Position numbers and translations under genes: made by a program. A stretch of 64,000 bases of DNA from Latrodectus hesperus (lineage: Eukaryota; Arthropoda; Arachnida; Araneae; Theridiidae), in the NCBI GenBank assembly GCA_037975125.1, contig CM075858.1, forward strand, positions 66,564,140 through 66,628,139, read 5' to 3'. Below the pieces are notes generated by a model. It was not told the DNA's origin. It saw nothing but the letters and a program-made list of their open reading frames with translations, and searched no databases. Every line of letters begins with the position of its first letter. Positions within the stretch are counted from its first letter, which is position 1. Positions 33,501 through 42,599 of this stretch are shown one piece after another.

Positions 33501-36500
33501 ACATTTTCTGTAATTTAACTATGTTATTTAATAAAAGACATATTAAAGCCTCTTTCGGCATCATTTCTTTCTCTCCCTCTACGCCTGCAAACATTGCCCT
33601 CTAGCGGTTGCTGTTCACATTTTCGGACACAAAGTCCTATGTAAATCTTGTTTGCCATGGTATGACAGACCACCACGTTAAGTTTGGCAACGACCTTTCG
33701 GGACACCCTGTATACATAATATGCAGTAGAGTATATAAGGAGAAGCAGGAAATAGGGTGCAACAAGTGTGGCATTGAAGTTTGTCTAAAGAACACATAGT
33801 CTTCTATTTGAATTTATCTAACAGTGAATGCATAATCTAACAAGGAAGCTATGAAAATGCTTATATTAATCAGTGTAAGTTTTCTAGATATCACATTTTT
33901 CTTTATTTAGATCACACTTTTGATAGTTTGCCTAATGCTTAAGATAACTAAATTTTTTAATGTATTTTTTGTATGGTGATTTGGGAGAAAATATTTCACC
34001 AGTTATCACTAATATTTCACTAACCATTTTCCAAAATGAAACAATACTAATTTTTTAATAAGATGATTTTTAAAAAAAATATTTGTTGATTGATTGCAAT
34101 TGTATTATTTCTAGAATGCCCAAATGTTGATTGCTATTTGGACAACCTGTATTCTGGCTGGTTGTGATTGATATTTGTACTAAGTTTTAAAATTTGAGTT
34201 TAAAGATCGAATTGGCAATTTTTAAAGTCAAAGTTAGAATTTTGATTTTTAGGTAATTTGATTTGAAGTCAAAGATTTAAGCTCAGTGTTTATTTAAAAA
34301 TTTGAATATTCATTTATTAAGTTTTGGAAATTCAAGTTTGTTTGCATTTGTGTTGCAAGTGAGTAGTAAAAAGGAACATGATGTTCATTGAATTTTGTAG
34401 CTACTTAGGTACTAATGTGTTATGAATATTTTGTGTGCTAAATATTTTATTGATTGAATTAGGTATTGTTTTGATGCATTTTGTGCTAATTATAAATTTC
34501 AAGATAATCCACATTGATTTTGCAATATTGCTTGATTATTGACTCTTACTTATGTATGCATTAAACTGTAGTGTTCAGAAATATTGGAAAGCTTGAGAAA
34601 TAATGATGTAATAGCCAAATTTTCTGGGCACTTGTAATATATAAATAAATGAATGTATTAAGGTCTCAGTAAATTTAACAGGGTTTAGAAATTTTGAGGT
34701 GTGTATTTTGTACTCTTTAATTATAAATTATTATGAAAAATGATGTTAAAAGTGATATAAGACAGTGGCACAACTCAATTGGAAATAAAGTATTGGAAAA
34801 ACCAACATATATTTCACATCATTAATGTAAGCTTGCTGCACAATAGCCATACAGCAAATTTTCTTATAATTATTTCTTTTAATATTTCTTTTTTTAATTA
34901 TCTTTATACTAATGTTGGATTAATTAAATTAAAATTTTTGTAGAAGGGTGTGTAAATTTTAGTGATTATGAAGGAATACTATTTTTTATGATTATTCTGT
35001 TTAGTTTTTTAATACTTTTTTATGTATTTTTATTGTAAAAATTGAATTTTCTATTAATTTATAAGGAAGCCTTGCTGCAGTAGAAAATTTTAAAGTGACA
35101 TTTCAAATCATAATATTCATAAACTATAAAATGCAAAAATATTTTCAGTTTCTAAACACATTGAAAATTTCACAAAACAGTTTTCTGAGATAGAATTTTA
35201 TCATGTAGCTTGACTCTTTGCTCTGATATTTCATACTATGAAACAAATATTCAATGAAGTCATAACTTGGCTGTCATATTCAATTCCTATTTATTTTATT
35301 TGTGAATGTTAGTTTTGAATTTCCAGTATGGGATCAAGGTTAATTTTTCCAAAACATAATTATTAATGGGAAGCAATATATAAATATAATCAGCTTCACA
35401 TGAAATATAAAGTAAATTCAACTTAATATTGTTTGTATTTACAACATACATATATGAAGTAGAATATATTTAAATGTGACTATTAATTTGTATTGTGTCC
35501 TTCCTCATTTTTTAAAATTTTTGATGTTTTTGTAAACTTTTGTTATTTACATTTTAATTTTGTTTCAGATTCCTCTGCAGTCAATAACTTGAGTCCTGCT
35601 GGTTTAGCTCCTGTGGCTGGGCTTGGGGGTGTAAATGCTAACTCTCTAGGTCTAATGTCCAATCAAATCACTCCTGCAGTTGTAGGTACTAATGCAACAG
35701 GTATTCCTGGATTAGCAGGCATTGGTATGAGTATTCAGGAACGCAACTTTGCTGGATTAGGTGGTGGTGTTGGTGGAGTAGGTGGTGTTGGACTTGGAGG
35801 TAGTGGTACTGGTGGCTTAGGAAACCCAAATCTTCTGTCTGGAGGACTTGGTGGCATATCTAATGCAACTGGTGGACTTGGAGCTGGTGGCATTGGTGGT
35901 GGACTAGGGGCTGGACTTGCCAGTGGTCTTGGTGGTGCTGCTGGAATGGCTCTTGGTGGTGGTGGTGGAGTTGGTGGCTCTGGTGGCATGGGTTATGGCG
36001 ATTATGATAGAGGATATGACAGAGGTGATGATGGCTACCGTGGTGGTCGTAGTTCAGACACTATTGTCGTTAGAAATGTAAGTTTATTTACATCAGTAAG
36101 TCATGTGTTTAAAATAATAAACAAATTGCTATCTAATATTTAATAATTCTTTCGTAGTTTAAAAATGTCTAATTTTTAATATTAAAGCTTATTAAAATGT
36201 AGTTAAATTAGTTTATTTTCCAAAGTCAAATAGTTATTGTTTCTGAGGGGGTGGTGCTGCAAAATTTTTTTATGATCATGTCAACAGGTGCCTCTGACAG
36301 AACTGACAATGTTTTTAATTTACATATTATTTAGATCACTTAATATTTTATTTAATCATGATATTATAAATTTCTGAGAGGTTTCTTTAATTTTTCTCTT
36401 TTTAATATTAGATATTTGCATTTCTTTTGTGTTTTCAATGTTTTCAAAGCAAACAATTGATTTCCCCAAAACATTCTAAAAAAGTAAAAATTCAGCATTT

Positions 36501-39500
36501 AAAATGACATTTAAAAATATTCTAATGAAATTCATTGTGCACAATTTGAAGCAAAGTGAATTTTTTGAGGATGAATTATTTATTTTTTACCAAAAGAATT
36601 TAAAAAATGAAATCTTCCTGTATTTTAAGATCATCATGAACCTGTTTTACAATTTCGATGAATTATTTTGTTTATGACTAAGATATTATTGCAATACACT
36701 AGAATTCTTATGCATCTAAAATGTAATGCACATATATTCCTTTTGTATTATCTGAGGATAAAATAGGAATATGTATAGCAATAATATGAAAAAGGCTGAA
36801 AAGAAGGATTAATATTTTATTACAGATGTTATTTATAAGCAAACAGGTTCTAAGAAAATCACTGCTGTTTCTCTATATTCTAACTCGCATTTCAACAAGA
36901 GATTCGTAAAACATGCATACATTTTTTTTCCATTTAACTCTTTAGAGATATTTGCCTTTTCACATATCATCTGCTTGCTAATATCCAACAGTTCCAATAA
37001 TATTGCTTTATCTAGAGAAATTTAGATTAAAATCATTCTTACTGTTTTGAGTACATTTTATAGTTAGGAAGATATGTTGTTAATTTAATTTTCATTTGTA
37101 TTGAAGATTGTCAGTTAAAATGTTTGAAAAAATTGTCAATATATGATAAAATTGAATTCGATAAATTCAAATGGTAAAAAGTAAACACTTCTGACAAATA
37201 TTTAAAGTTTTTTTTAATTTGTTTTCTTTTATACATTTAATTTCTGTAATAAAGATTTCATGTCTTAGCTTTTAAGGAAAGTTACTTCTGATAGTGTGTT
37301 TATCACACTCTTGTTTTTTCCTAGGTGTTTTAGTAGTACTTATCAATGAAAAAAATTTTTGTTTCCTAATTCTTATGCAGAGAAATTATACCTGTTTTTA
37401 TTTTCATTAAATTACACTGTTAATCTCTTCAATATATTATAGTAAAAAGTGAATAATATAGTTATTGATATAAATTTTAAGTTAAATTAGCCTAAAAATT
37501 AATTTTACTTAATTTGTGTAAACTGGAACAATTATGAGATACTTCAATATGTTCATTTGTGGCATATCTTAAGTTTATATTTTTAAATAAAATTACTTCA
37601 ACATATATGTGATAAAAGTATTTATTCAATTAACTCAGAATTTTAATCTATTTTTTGTAAAAGATGTTACAATGTGCATAATTCTTGTTTTTCTATTTTT
37701 ATTGCAAATTAAATATTTTGAGATACAAGAAAGTAGATAATTTTCATCTTATAGATTTATTTTGACTCTAATTCTTGCATAGGTACTATTACTTTAGATT
37801 TACGATTGTGACTACTGTGTATCACTTGACTGACTCTACCTACATCATTCAATCAGTTTCACTTTTTTAGCATTGTGCTTGTAGATATAATTTAATGTTA
37901 TACGTCTAATCAATTCTTCTGGTATTTGAAATTACATTTACTGCTATTGTAATCTGAAATTTATCATTAAGTATTTGCAAACTGGTTAAATTTAAAGTGG
38001 ATGATTGAAAAAAAATATTTTTTTTAAAATTTGAAATTTATCAAAGTTTTTTAAATAATTCTTAGAAAATATTGGTGAGATAAATTATTAAAATGTGTCA
38101 ACATTTCTACTTGTTATATGTTTGAAAAGTATTTCCAAATAATTATTTTTCCAATATATGAGTCTTGGTGAGCAATTTTCACAGCACAAATTTTTTGTAT
38201 TATTTCAAAATACTTTCAATAACACTACAAAAATAGCAGATTCATTACTAGTAATTCTGGATTCATATGCACATTCTCTATTGCATTTCATTTTTTAAAA
38301 TAATCAGTATTAGTATGGTCCAATTATTTTTAAAAAATTTTTGTTAATTTTTGCTGAAGTGACATTGTAATTTTCTTTTTCCAGCTTCCTCAGGCATACA
38401 CATGGCAAAATCTCAGGGATCGATTCCGAGACATTGGTAAAGAAGTTTTCAAATTTTGATGTCACTTTGTGTGGTGCCTAATATAACTCTTTAGATGAGT
38501 TATTTTTCTGAGAAATTGCTTATTTCATTAGAATATCTTTAATGCAGATTACTGAAATTTGCATTATGATCTGCATTAGTTGAAAGATTTGTAACTTTAA
38601 TAATTTTGCATTATAAATATTCCGGGATAAAATCTTATGTTTGTATCACACAAGTCTTTCTAAAGTATCATTCAAAATTGGGTTTAGTAACGTTTGTTTG
38701 TAATATATTACTTTTATAACATTAGTTATGGCAAAATATATCAATTGAAAAATTTGATTGTTTGTGAAATTTCTTGAATTCAAGAATACTGTTGAACTTG
38801 TTAGAAATTCTCATGATACAATTTTAGAATAGTTATAGCAATGTTTTATTGTGTATTTATTGGATTTTTTAAAAATTAATTCTCTTGTCTGATTTTGCTT
38901 TTGATACTATTTGATAATTGAAATTTATTTCTTACATACCCTATCCTTTGAAAAATTTCAAAATCTTCTAAAATTAACTACTCTTATTCTTTGTTAAGAT
39001 TTAAAATTATTTAACTTTGTCAAAATTACTTAATCTTAAGTTTTAAAAATTCTTGAAAGTGTTATGATAAATTTATGATGTAGATTTATTCTTATATTAA
39101 AATTATTTAATATCTATAGTTATTCATTCTGAACATTTCTATTTTTTATTTTGCTATTGGTAAATACTTAAACAATTTGCTTAAAAAAAAAAAAATCTGC
39201 TATGGTAATTTTATGAAGTGCTTTCTTTCATCAAGTAAATATTCTGCATGCAATAACATGATAGCTTTGTGTAGTGTTTTTTTATTTTTTTTTTTTATCT
39301 GAAATTATGATTCTATTCTGGTTTGTAATTTGACTAAATTTTATTTCTACAAAATTTTAATCAAAACTTTTCATTCCATTCCTTTATAGTATATGGTGAT
39401 TCAAAGCATAATTAAACATGATTGTTATTATACATTAAAATTTTCATAATAAAAATAGCTTCTTATTTTTATTTTTAGTAGAAATGAAGCACGTCAAAAA

Positions 39501-41499
39501 TTTGGTTTCATTTTTTAGTCAAATGTTTGCCTGTATGTTTCATTGAATTTTAGAATTATTCATTAGATATTCTATTAGTATATTTTATAATTTTTCTGAA
39601 TACTTACAGAATTTCTATTTTAGTCAAATTATTTAATTTCTGTTTTATGAAATTTAAAAGCCAAACTTGCAGCTGAATGAGCAAATCATTTCTCACTTCA
39701 GGCATGGATGTTCATATTGATTTGCTGTCCATCTTAAATTATTGATCTTGATCCAGTTAGCAATTTCCAAAAAGTAATTAAAAAGCATCAAACCAAACTG
39801 AATCTAAAGATTTCTTCATTCAATTTAAATCATTTTTACTTTTCACATTGCTTCAATGAAAGTTGTTTAAATGAAATTTTCTGTTACATTTAGCTTTCTT
39901 ATTCAAATATAAAATTGTCTGACTTCATTATTTCCATTGGAATATTTACAAATTAATATGGAGAATTCAGTTTCAAAACTGATATAATTTTATAACTGGT
40001 TGAAATAGTGTTTAAATTTTTATTTTACCAACTACATTAATCATATTTATTCATTTCTATTTTTGCCATTTCATGTTTATTGAGATAATAGCTTTTTCCT
40101 TTTATTTCACTTTTGAGTTCATCATTAAAATCTATACTTGCAAATTTCATTTACTGTTTCAAACATGCATTTTTTTTTTTGTAAAAATTTTATGTGGTTG
40201 AAAGTTGTAAATGCATTATTTATCACTTTCTTTAGTCTTTCTAACATTTTTCCATTTGTAACCATTCTACAATTCCAAATATTAAGTGTTATAACTTTTT
40301 ATTAGTACCTGTATGAGTTAGAATGAAGTTTTTGATTTTTTATCATATTTAGCAAGTATTTTTCTTTTAATAAAATTTGTAACTGTTTTGACAAGTTCGT
40401 AAAAATACAAGTGATAATCTTATTTTTTCAAAACACAATTGTTTTACCAATGTGTAAAATTATTTTTAATTTTTTAGGGGATATACGGTTCACGGAGATG
40501 AAAGGAAGAGGTACTGCAATCATAAGATTTACTTCAGAGAGAGATGCACAGCGTGCAGTTGGTATCCTTTTATTAAAGATAAAAAAATTTTCATTATAAT
40601 AAATCGTTTTAAAGGTAAGGGAAATCTCAAATGACATTAAATATTTAAAAATAAATAATTCATTTTATATTTAACTTAAGTAGCACCTTTTGAAAATCAC
40701 ATTCTTTTAATACTGAATTATTGTTATTTAGCTATAGTTAGATGAATGTTAAAATGATGTTAGATGTTCCCTATTAAAGACAGTGTTGACTCATAAAGTA
40801 ACAATAACAAGTTATAATAAATTCTGAGATTTTTCTTTGTTAAATCAGTTTTAAATTTAAAATTTCAATATTTGTTTAGTAAATTTGAAAGTAATTGATA
40901 TTTGTTATCTTGGAAGGTATGTACCTTTCATTATTTGACTATCTATTTTTTAGCTTAAAATGAAGTTAAGTCTTCTGGTAGCTAATGAAGTAATTTATGA
41001 ATTTCTTAATTTCATAAATAATTTGAAATGCAGATTGTAAAATTGTTTAAGATGACAGTCTGTAGCAAAACAATAAATCTCTCTCTGTAATACACAGGAA
41101 AATGTTTCATGACTTTGAATTAAATAAATATATATATATATAATAATAATCATTGTTTTAAAATTAGTGTTTATAATAATTTTATAAAGAAATGAAAGAA
41201 CATTTTTATGTTAGAAAATACTAAATTCAACTTAAAATTTTTAGTTCTTTTTAAATATTTTTATTTAAAAATATATGTAATACATTTTAATGTTATACCA
41301 AATATTAGAAAATTGAATAATCATTACTTATGTTAAAATATTTTATTAAAATTATGATAATGGTATGTGTTATTTCATTAAAATTTTAAATAAGAATTTT
41401 ATGTGTAATGTGAATATTTGAAATGTTTCCTCAACTGCTGTAGATCACATGCGTAATGTTCGCATAGAAGGTCGCCTTCTTGATGTCTCATTGTATTGA
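18448..41499 (+). CDS. HNRNPM: hnRNP M / MyEF2 / Rumpelstiltskin-type RNA-binding protein, complete, 13 coding exons
   Basis: Nuclear pre-mRNA-binding protein of the hnRNP M family (Drosophila Rumpelstiltskin, vertebrate MYEF2), with roles in splicing and mRNA localisation known for the family. Exons: 18448-18536, 24044-24243, 25650-25710, 28047-28140, 28221-28436, 30144-30297, 30481-30530, 31686-31728, 31806-31865, 35569-36077, 38385-38436, 40478-40561, 41444-41499. All borders are GT/AG and phases join into 1,668 bases (555 residues). Residues 31-74 are Arg/Ser-rich. RRM1 is about 74-148 (RNP2 IYVANI, RNP1 KFRGCGIVEF). The family motif YGLSPQFLDALGI precedes RRM2, about 214-288 (VFVANLDYKV, SKGHGTIEM). 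A Gly/Leu-rich linker spans about 323-485, and RRM3 is about 487-555. Three RRMs with this middle motif make the family assignment firm. Confidence 0.95.
19162..19417 (+). mobile_element. MITE copy A, 256 bp, 8-bp target-site duplication
   Basis: AAGTGAGA at 19154-19161 and 19418-19425 flanks the element exactly. Its ends are inverted repeats: CCAGGATGCCTAATTCTGA inside the left end against GGATTATACGGTACCTGTGC at the right. Copy B at 19566-19819 is the same sequence in the opposite orientation (both contain, in A's sense, ATACATATGGAGA and ATCTTGGCAA). It has no coding capacity. An 8-bp duplication with CAGGT-like ends fits hAT-type mobilisation. Confidence 0.8.
19566..19819 (-). mobile_element. 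MITE copy B, inverted relative to copy A
   Basis: Starts GCACAGGTGCTGTATAATAC and ends GTTACACGGCACCTGTGTT, so the ends are inverted repeats of one another (GCACAGGTGC / ACACAGGTGC reading inwards). Over the whole length it matches the reverse complement of copy A with scattered changes. Flanks GTCTTTCT and GAATTTCT may be a decayed 8-bp duplication. It lies 148 bp from copy A in hnRNP M intron 1. Confidence 0.75.
20495..21245 (+). pseudogene. Merlin (IS1016/ISXO2-like) transposase relic
   Basis: Conceptual pieces in mixed frames run in family order. ELADVMDIS is followed by a basic KRSVRKGSWFSQGRL segment typical of the N-terminal region. Then comes EVKFCKLKFNRGKK, matching the ISXO2 signature around the first catalytic acid (E..K.gKrKynrGr). 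IMSGSVIIFDCLKHN matches the second catalytic Asp region, and NHSLYFKDPESDWC resembles the conserved NHS..FvdPe motif near the third catalytic position. Several stops and frame changes make it dead. Terminal repeats were not located. Confidence 0.72.
21641..22433 (+). mobile_element. hAT element remnant, 793 bp, retaining the transposase C-terminus
   Basis: Ends are CAGGGATGCACAACCTATGG and, reading inward on the other strand, CAGGGGTGCACAACCTTTTC. These are hAT-type terminal inverted repeats beginning CAG. Flanks GTCCAAAT (21633-21640) and GTCTAAAT (22434-22441) match at 7 of 8 positions, giving the expected 8-bp duplication. The open frame ending at 22111 carries ACAAFFGSPYICEQTFSLMN and NKSKIRNRIADENLSSVLRI, the hAT C-terminal dimerisation motif of GTF2IRD2/ZBED-like transposases. 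The rest of the transposase is deleted. Interior Cys/Gly-rich GGCCCGCG strings explain the local GC peak. Confidence 0.85.
23148..23570. mobile_element. MITE-like TIR element, 423 bp, perfect 8-bp duplication
   Basis: GAATCTTT at 23140-23147 and 23571-23578 flanks the element. Ends facing inward are GATTTACTGTACGGTCACCC and ATTTTATCGCACGGTCACCC, sharing ACGGTCACCCTT exactly. The interior is AT-rich and has no coding stretch. The duplication length fits hAT or Merlin; terminal sequence alone does not decide. Confidence 0.75.
24044..24243 (+). CDS. HNRNPM: hnRNP M exon 2 (RS-rich segment and start of RRM1)
   Basis: Acceptor TGTTTATAG|ATCACG, donor GAAAAAG|GTATAT. Encodes residues 31-96: SRSPLDKNKSNRSRDSS, further SRSPRSRRTR, then RRIYVANIPYDCKW (RNP2) and DLFREK. 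Confidence 0.93.
25650..25710 (+). CDS. HNRNPM: hnRNP M exon 3 (RRM1 core)
   Basis: Acceptor TTTATTTTAG|TTGGT, donor TTGTGG|GTAAGT. Encodes VGDVSYVELFDDENGKFRGC, leading into the RNP1 motif completed by exon 4. Phase continues exactly. Confidence 0.93.
25828..26010 (+). mobile_element. tRNA-derived SINE, degenerate
   Basis: The head folds into a tRNA-like pattern. TTAGCTTGCTTAATGGTTAG resembles an A-box/D-arm, and GGGTTTGAATCC at 25884-25895 is a near-canonical B-box/T-arm. A non-tRNA body follows. Not a functional tRNA: the acceptor stem does not pair. Located in hnRNP M intron 3. Confidence 0.55.
26888..26917. repeat. TA-rich microsatellite
   Basis: Imperfect TATATATACATATATGTATG tract, near-palindromic, within hnRNP M intron 3. 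Confidence 0.7.
27097..27920. mobile_element. TIR element with TA duplication, pogo/Tigger-like, non-autonomous, 824 bp
   Basis: Both ends begin CAGTGG next to a TA dinucleotide (27095-27096 and 27921-27922). Reading inward they are CAGTGGGTGACCAGTTAATG and CAGTGGATGATCAGTTATTG. The CAGTGG start and TA target suit the pogo/Tigger branch of Tc1/mariner. No transposase is recognisable inside. The interior includes a long hairpin at 27607-27670. Confidence 0.7.
27607..27670. repeat. long near-perfect hairpin inside the TIR element
   Basis: TTTATGGAGGCGTTAAAGAA with the following TATATCCAAT pairs with ATTGGACATATTCTTCAACT and following TCTCCATAAA across a CTAC loop, giving a stem of about 30 bp with a few mismatches. 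Confidence 0.8.
28047..28140 (+). CDS. HNRNPM: hnRNP M exon 4 (end of RRM1)
   Basis: Acceptor AATATTTTAG|AATTG, donor AAAGAG|GTAAGT. Encodes IVEFKEAASVQKAVDLLHRY, then EFKGRQLVVKE, the last strand of RRM1. Ends in phase 0. Confidence 0.94.
28221..28436 (+). CDS. HNRNPM: hnRNP M exon 5 (family motif and start of RRM2)
   Basis: Acceptor CATTCATAG|GACTTT, donor GCAAAT|GTAAGT; 72 codons. Contains GRSRSAGGGNMERDRDD, then YGLSPQFLDALGITGPLTNR, close to the vertebrate MYEF2 run GLSPQFLESL, and RVFVAN, the RNP2 of RRM2. Confidence 0.95.
28751..29133 (+). pseudogene. second hAT/ZBED-like transposase relic (C-terminal part)
   Basis: Conceptual product KMAWLCEKTEIKYSNSVK, then SFPFSYLAECGFSAVTDLL, then after an A23 run and a frame change LRLKFTKLEPNIKSLCSEHQ and GSH. 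The pattern YL.E.GFSAV..LL...R.dl..rGDLRLKLT...PNI..L...HQ...SH is the C-terminus of SCAND3/ZBED5-like hAT transposases. Lies in hnRNP M intron 5; a different subfamily from the relic at 21641. Confidence 0.75.
29001..29023. repeat. A23 homopolymer inside the hAT relic
   Basis: Twenty-three A residues replace or expand a Lys-coding stretch of the relic (LLVKK...). Probably slippage of an original AAA-rich codon run. Confidence 0.9.
30144..30297 (+). CDS. HNRNPM: hnRNP M exon 6 (RRM2 core)
   Basis: Acceptor CTTATATAG|CTGG, donor GCTATTT|GTATCC. Encodes LDYKVTPQKLEEVFKLAGRV, then KRDEEGNSKGHGTIEMGHPV (RNP1) and EAVQAI. It matches the second RRM of vertebrate MYEF2/hnRNP M. Confidence 0.95.
30481..30530 (+). 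CDS. HNRNPM: hnRNP M exon 7 (end of RRM2)
   Basis: Acceptor ATACTTAAG|CTATG, donor AGAATG|GTAAGT. Encodes SMFNGQKYYNRTMSVRM after the split codon; the family reads SMFNGQLLFDRPMHVKM. The acceptor lacks a strong pyrimidine tract, but phase and homology support it. Confidence 0.9.
31686..31728 (+). CDS. HNRNPM: hnRNP M exon 8 (linker)
   Basis: Acceptor GTTTCAG|GACAAA, donor TTACCTG|GTTTGT. Adds DKKHHDDPEDKRLP between RRM2 and the Gly-rich linker. Assigned by splice sites and exact phase. Confidence 0.85.
31806..31865 (+). CDS. HNRNPM: hnRNP M exon 9 (linker)
   Basis: Acceptor TATCTTTTTAG|AGGGC, donor TATCAA|GTAAAC. Adds EGLQSVGKGLGANGLPLHLS, resembling the LP.GL.GIG.GLG segment after RRM2 in vertebrate homologues. 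Phase fits both neighbours. Confidence 0.87.
32246..33710 (+). mobile_element. mariner-like transposon with long inverted repeats (DD41D spacing), inactivated
   Basis: Inward-facing sequences from 32289 to 32385 and from 33679 down to 33583 match over about 97 bases with few differences (both contain GTGGTGGTCTGTCATACCAT and CGCTAGAGGGCAATGTT). The right end continues to CAGGGTGTCCCGAAAGGTCG next to a TA at 33711-33712, typical of mariner-type ends. The left terminal 40 bases are eroded, so 32246 is approximate. The element fills part of hnRNP M intron 9 in the host gene's orientation. Confidence 0.88.
32440..33513 (+). pseudogene. mariner-like transposase with three in-frame stops
   Basis: Reads in one frame for 357 codons from MNRFSNEELVNM to a terminal TAA at 33511-33513, broken by TAA 32578-32580, TAA 33346-33348 and TGA 33457-33459. 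No frameshift is seen. The N-terminal helix-turn-helix region includes TSLRAIERVLGVPRSIIHRI. Catalytic motifs are LFTDEASFTRDG, FQHDGAPAHFS and PPRSPDLTPLDFYLWGYMKS. I count 41 residues between the second Asp (HDGAP) and the Asp of PLDFY, hence DD41D, the spacing described for rosa/Visitor-type elements. Confidence 0.9.
35569..36077 (+). CDS. HNRNPM: hnRNP M exon 10 (Gly/Leu-rich linker, start of RRM3)
   Basis: Acceptor TTTTGTTTCAG|ATTCC, donor AGAAAT|GTAAGT; 509 bases. Encodes about 170 residues, first SPAGLAPVAGLGG, then dense GLGG/GVGG/GGLG repeats, then GYGDYDRGYDRGDDGYRGG and DTIVVRN, the RNP2 of RRM3. Gly/Leu/Met-rich linkers before the last RRM are a hallmark of hnRNP M. The Gly codons give a local GC peak. 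Confidence 0.94.
38385..38436 (+). CDS. HNRNPM: hnRNP M exon 11 (RRM3)
   Basis: Acceptor TTCTTTTTCCAG|CTTCC, donor GACATTG|GTAAAG. Encodes LPQAYTWQNLRDRFRDI, continuing IVVRN from exon 10 across RRM3 helix 1. Confidence 0.93.
40478..40561 (+). CDS. HNRNPM: hnRNP M exon 12 (RRM3 RNP1)
   Basis: Acceptor TTTTTTAG|GGGATA, donor GCAGTTG|GTATCC. Encodes GDIRFTEMKGRGTAIIRFTS, then ERDAQRAV, the RNP1 strand and second helix of the last RRM. Confidence 0.94.
41127..41142. repeat. short TA microsatellite
   Basis: TATATATATATATA tract followed by AATAATAAT in hnRNP M intron 12. Confidence 0.7.
41444..41499 (+). CDS. HNRNPM: hnRNP M exon 13 (C-terminus and stop)
   Basis: Acceptor CAACTGCTGTAG|ATCAC. 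Encodes DHMRNVRIEGRLLDVSLY and stop TGA 41497-41499. Ending right after the last RRM strand is typical of hnRNP M proteins. Confidence 0.93.
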
Positions 41500-42030
41500 T
41501 CAGTCTGCTTTTTCATCTTCAACTGCATTTCCACCATTCATTTTAACTTCTTGATTTTTCATTCAACTCCAATTTTGAACGAAACTCATTATCAGTCTCC
41601 ATTTTTTAAAGAAGGACGAAGTTTTTCTACTTTCAAAATTGCCTGGAGTTTATCCCATTCATTTCATTTGCTTCATCATTTTTCTCAAATAAAAAATAAC
41701 AATGTTCAGTTCCTGGAAATTGGCCTGTTTATAAATTAAAGTATCTCTCTGAAGACAAACTTTACTGAATTAATTTACACATATCAATTTCTGTGCTGAA
41801 AATATTTGATGTATTGAAAATTCAAATTTACACTTCCTTATATTCTCCATATTGAACTGAAAGTTGTAGATTCTTCATTTCTGCACTTTGGATTATATTC
41901 ATGCCAACTGCATTAATTTTACAAATGTTTCTGTTACCAATACTGGTAATTTAGCATTCCTCTTAGTTATTCATTGTCGATGTACAACATTTGTAAGTCC
42001 AAAATTTTCTCCATTGTGTTAAATAAAAAT
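41500..42030 (+). terminator. HNRNPM: probable 3' untranslated region and polyadenylation signals of the hnRNP M gene
   Basis: AATAAA hexamers follow the stop at 41688-41693 and 42022-42027. The second is followed by a T/G-rich stretch (TTTTTGCTTGTTTGTTTC), the better polyadenylation context. A third at 42543-42548 could serve a longer form. Which is used cannot be told from sequence. Confidence 0.45.
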
Positions 42031-42599
42031 GTATTCACTATTTTTGCTTGTTTGTTTCTTAATTTCATTTAGTTAACATTATATGTGTTGTGCTCTTTTT
42101 CAAATGGGGTTCGCTTGGGATATGTTTCAAGTTTTTATTGCATTTTTGGGTAACTAGCTTTTGGTCGAAATATAAACTGAATAGCATTTTCAAAGTTTTT
42201 AAATTGTTTTTGAATCTTAAAATACATTCTTAATGTAAATTCTTCCATTTCTTAAAATTCAAATATTCTTTTATATAAATATGTAATGTAGATTGACTAC
42301 CCATTTAGATCATCACTATTTTAAAATCTGTTGTTTTATCATTTTATATTGAATTTTCATTTGAAAAAGAGTTATTGTCTAGTTTGTGTTAATCATAAAT
42401 ATAGTGCTCTGTAAATATTTCATAAGTTTTTATCAGTTCTATAAACTTTAATGTTTCAAATTGTTAAATATTACTTTTTGGAATTGCCTTGTTCATCAAA
42501 TAAGATTTTGATGATGAGATAAATGTATATGAATTCTCGAGAAATAAAAGTTTTTCAAATCTTTTTAACTGTTGAGAATATGTAAATATTCAATAAGTT

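Noticed and set aside
35735..35989. Proline-rich open frame on the minus strand
   Set aside because: Antisense image of the Gly-rich linker exon: GGN codons read as NCC/CCN on the other strand.
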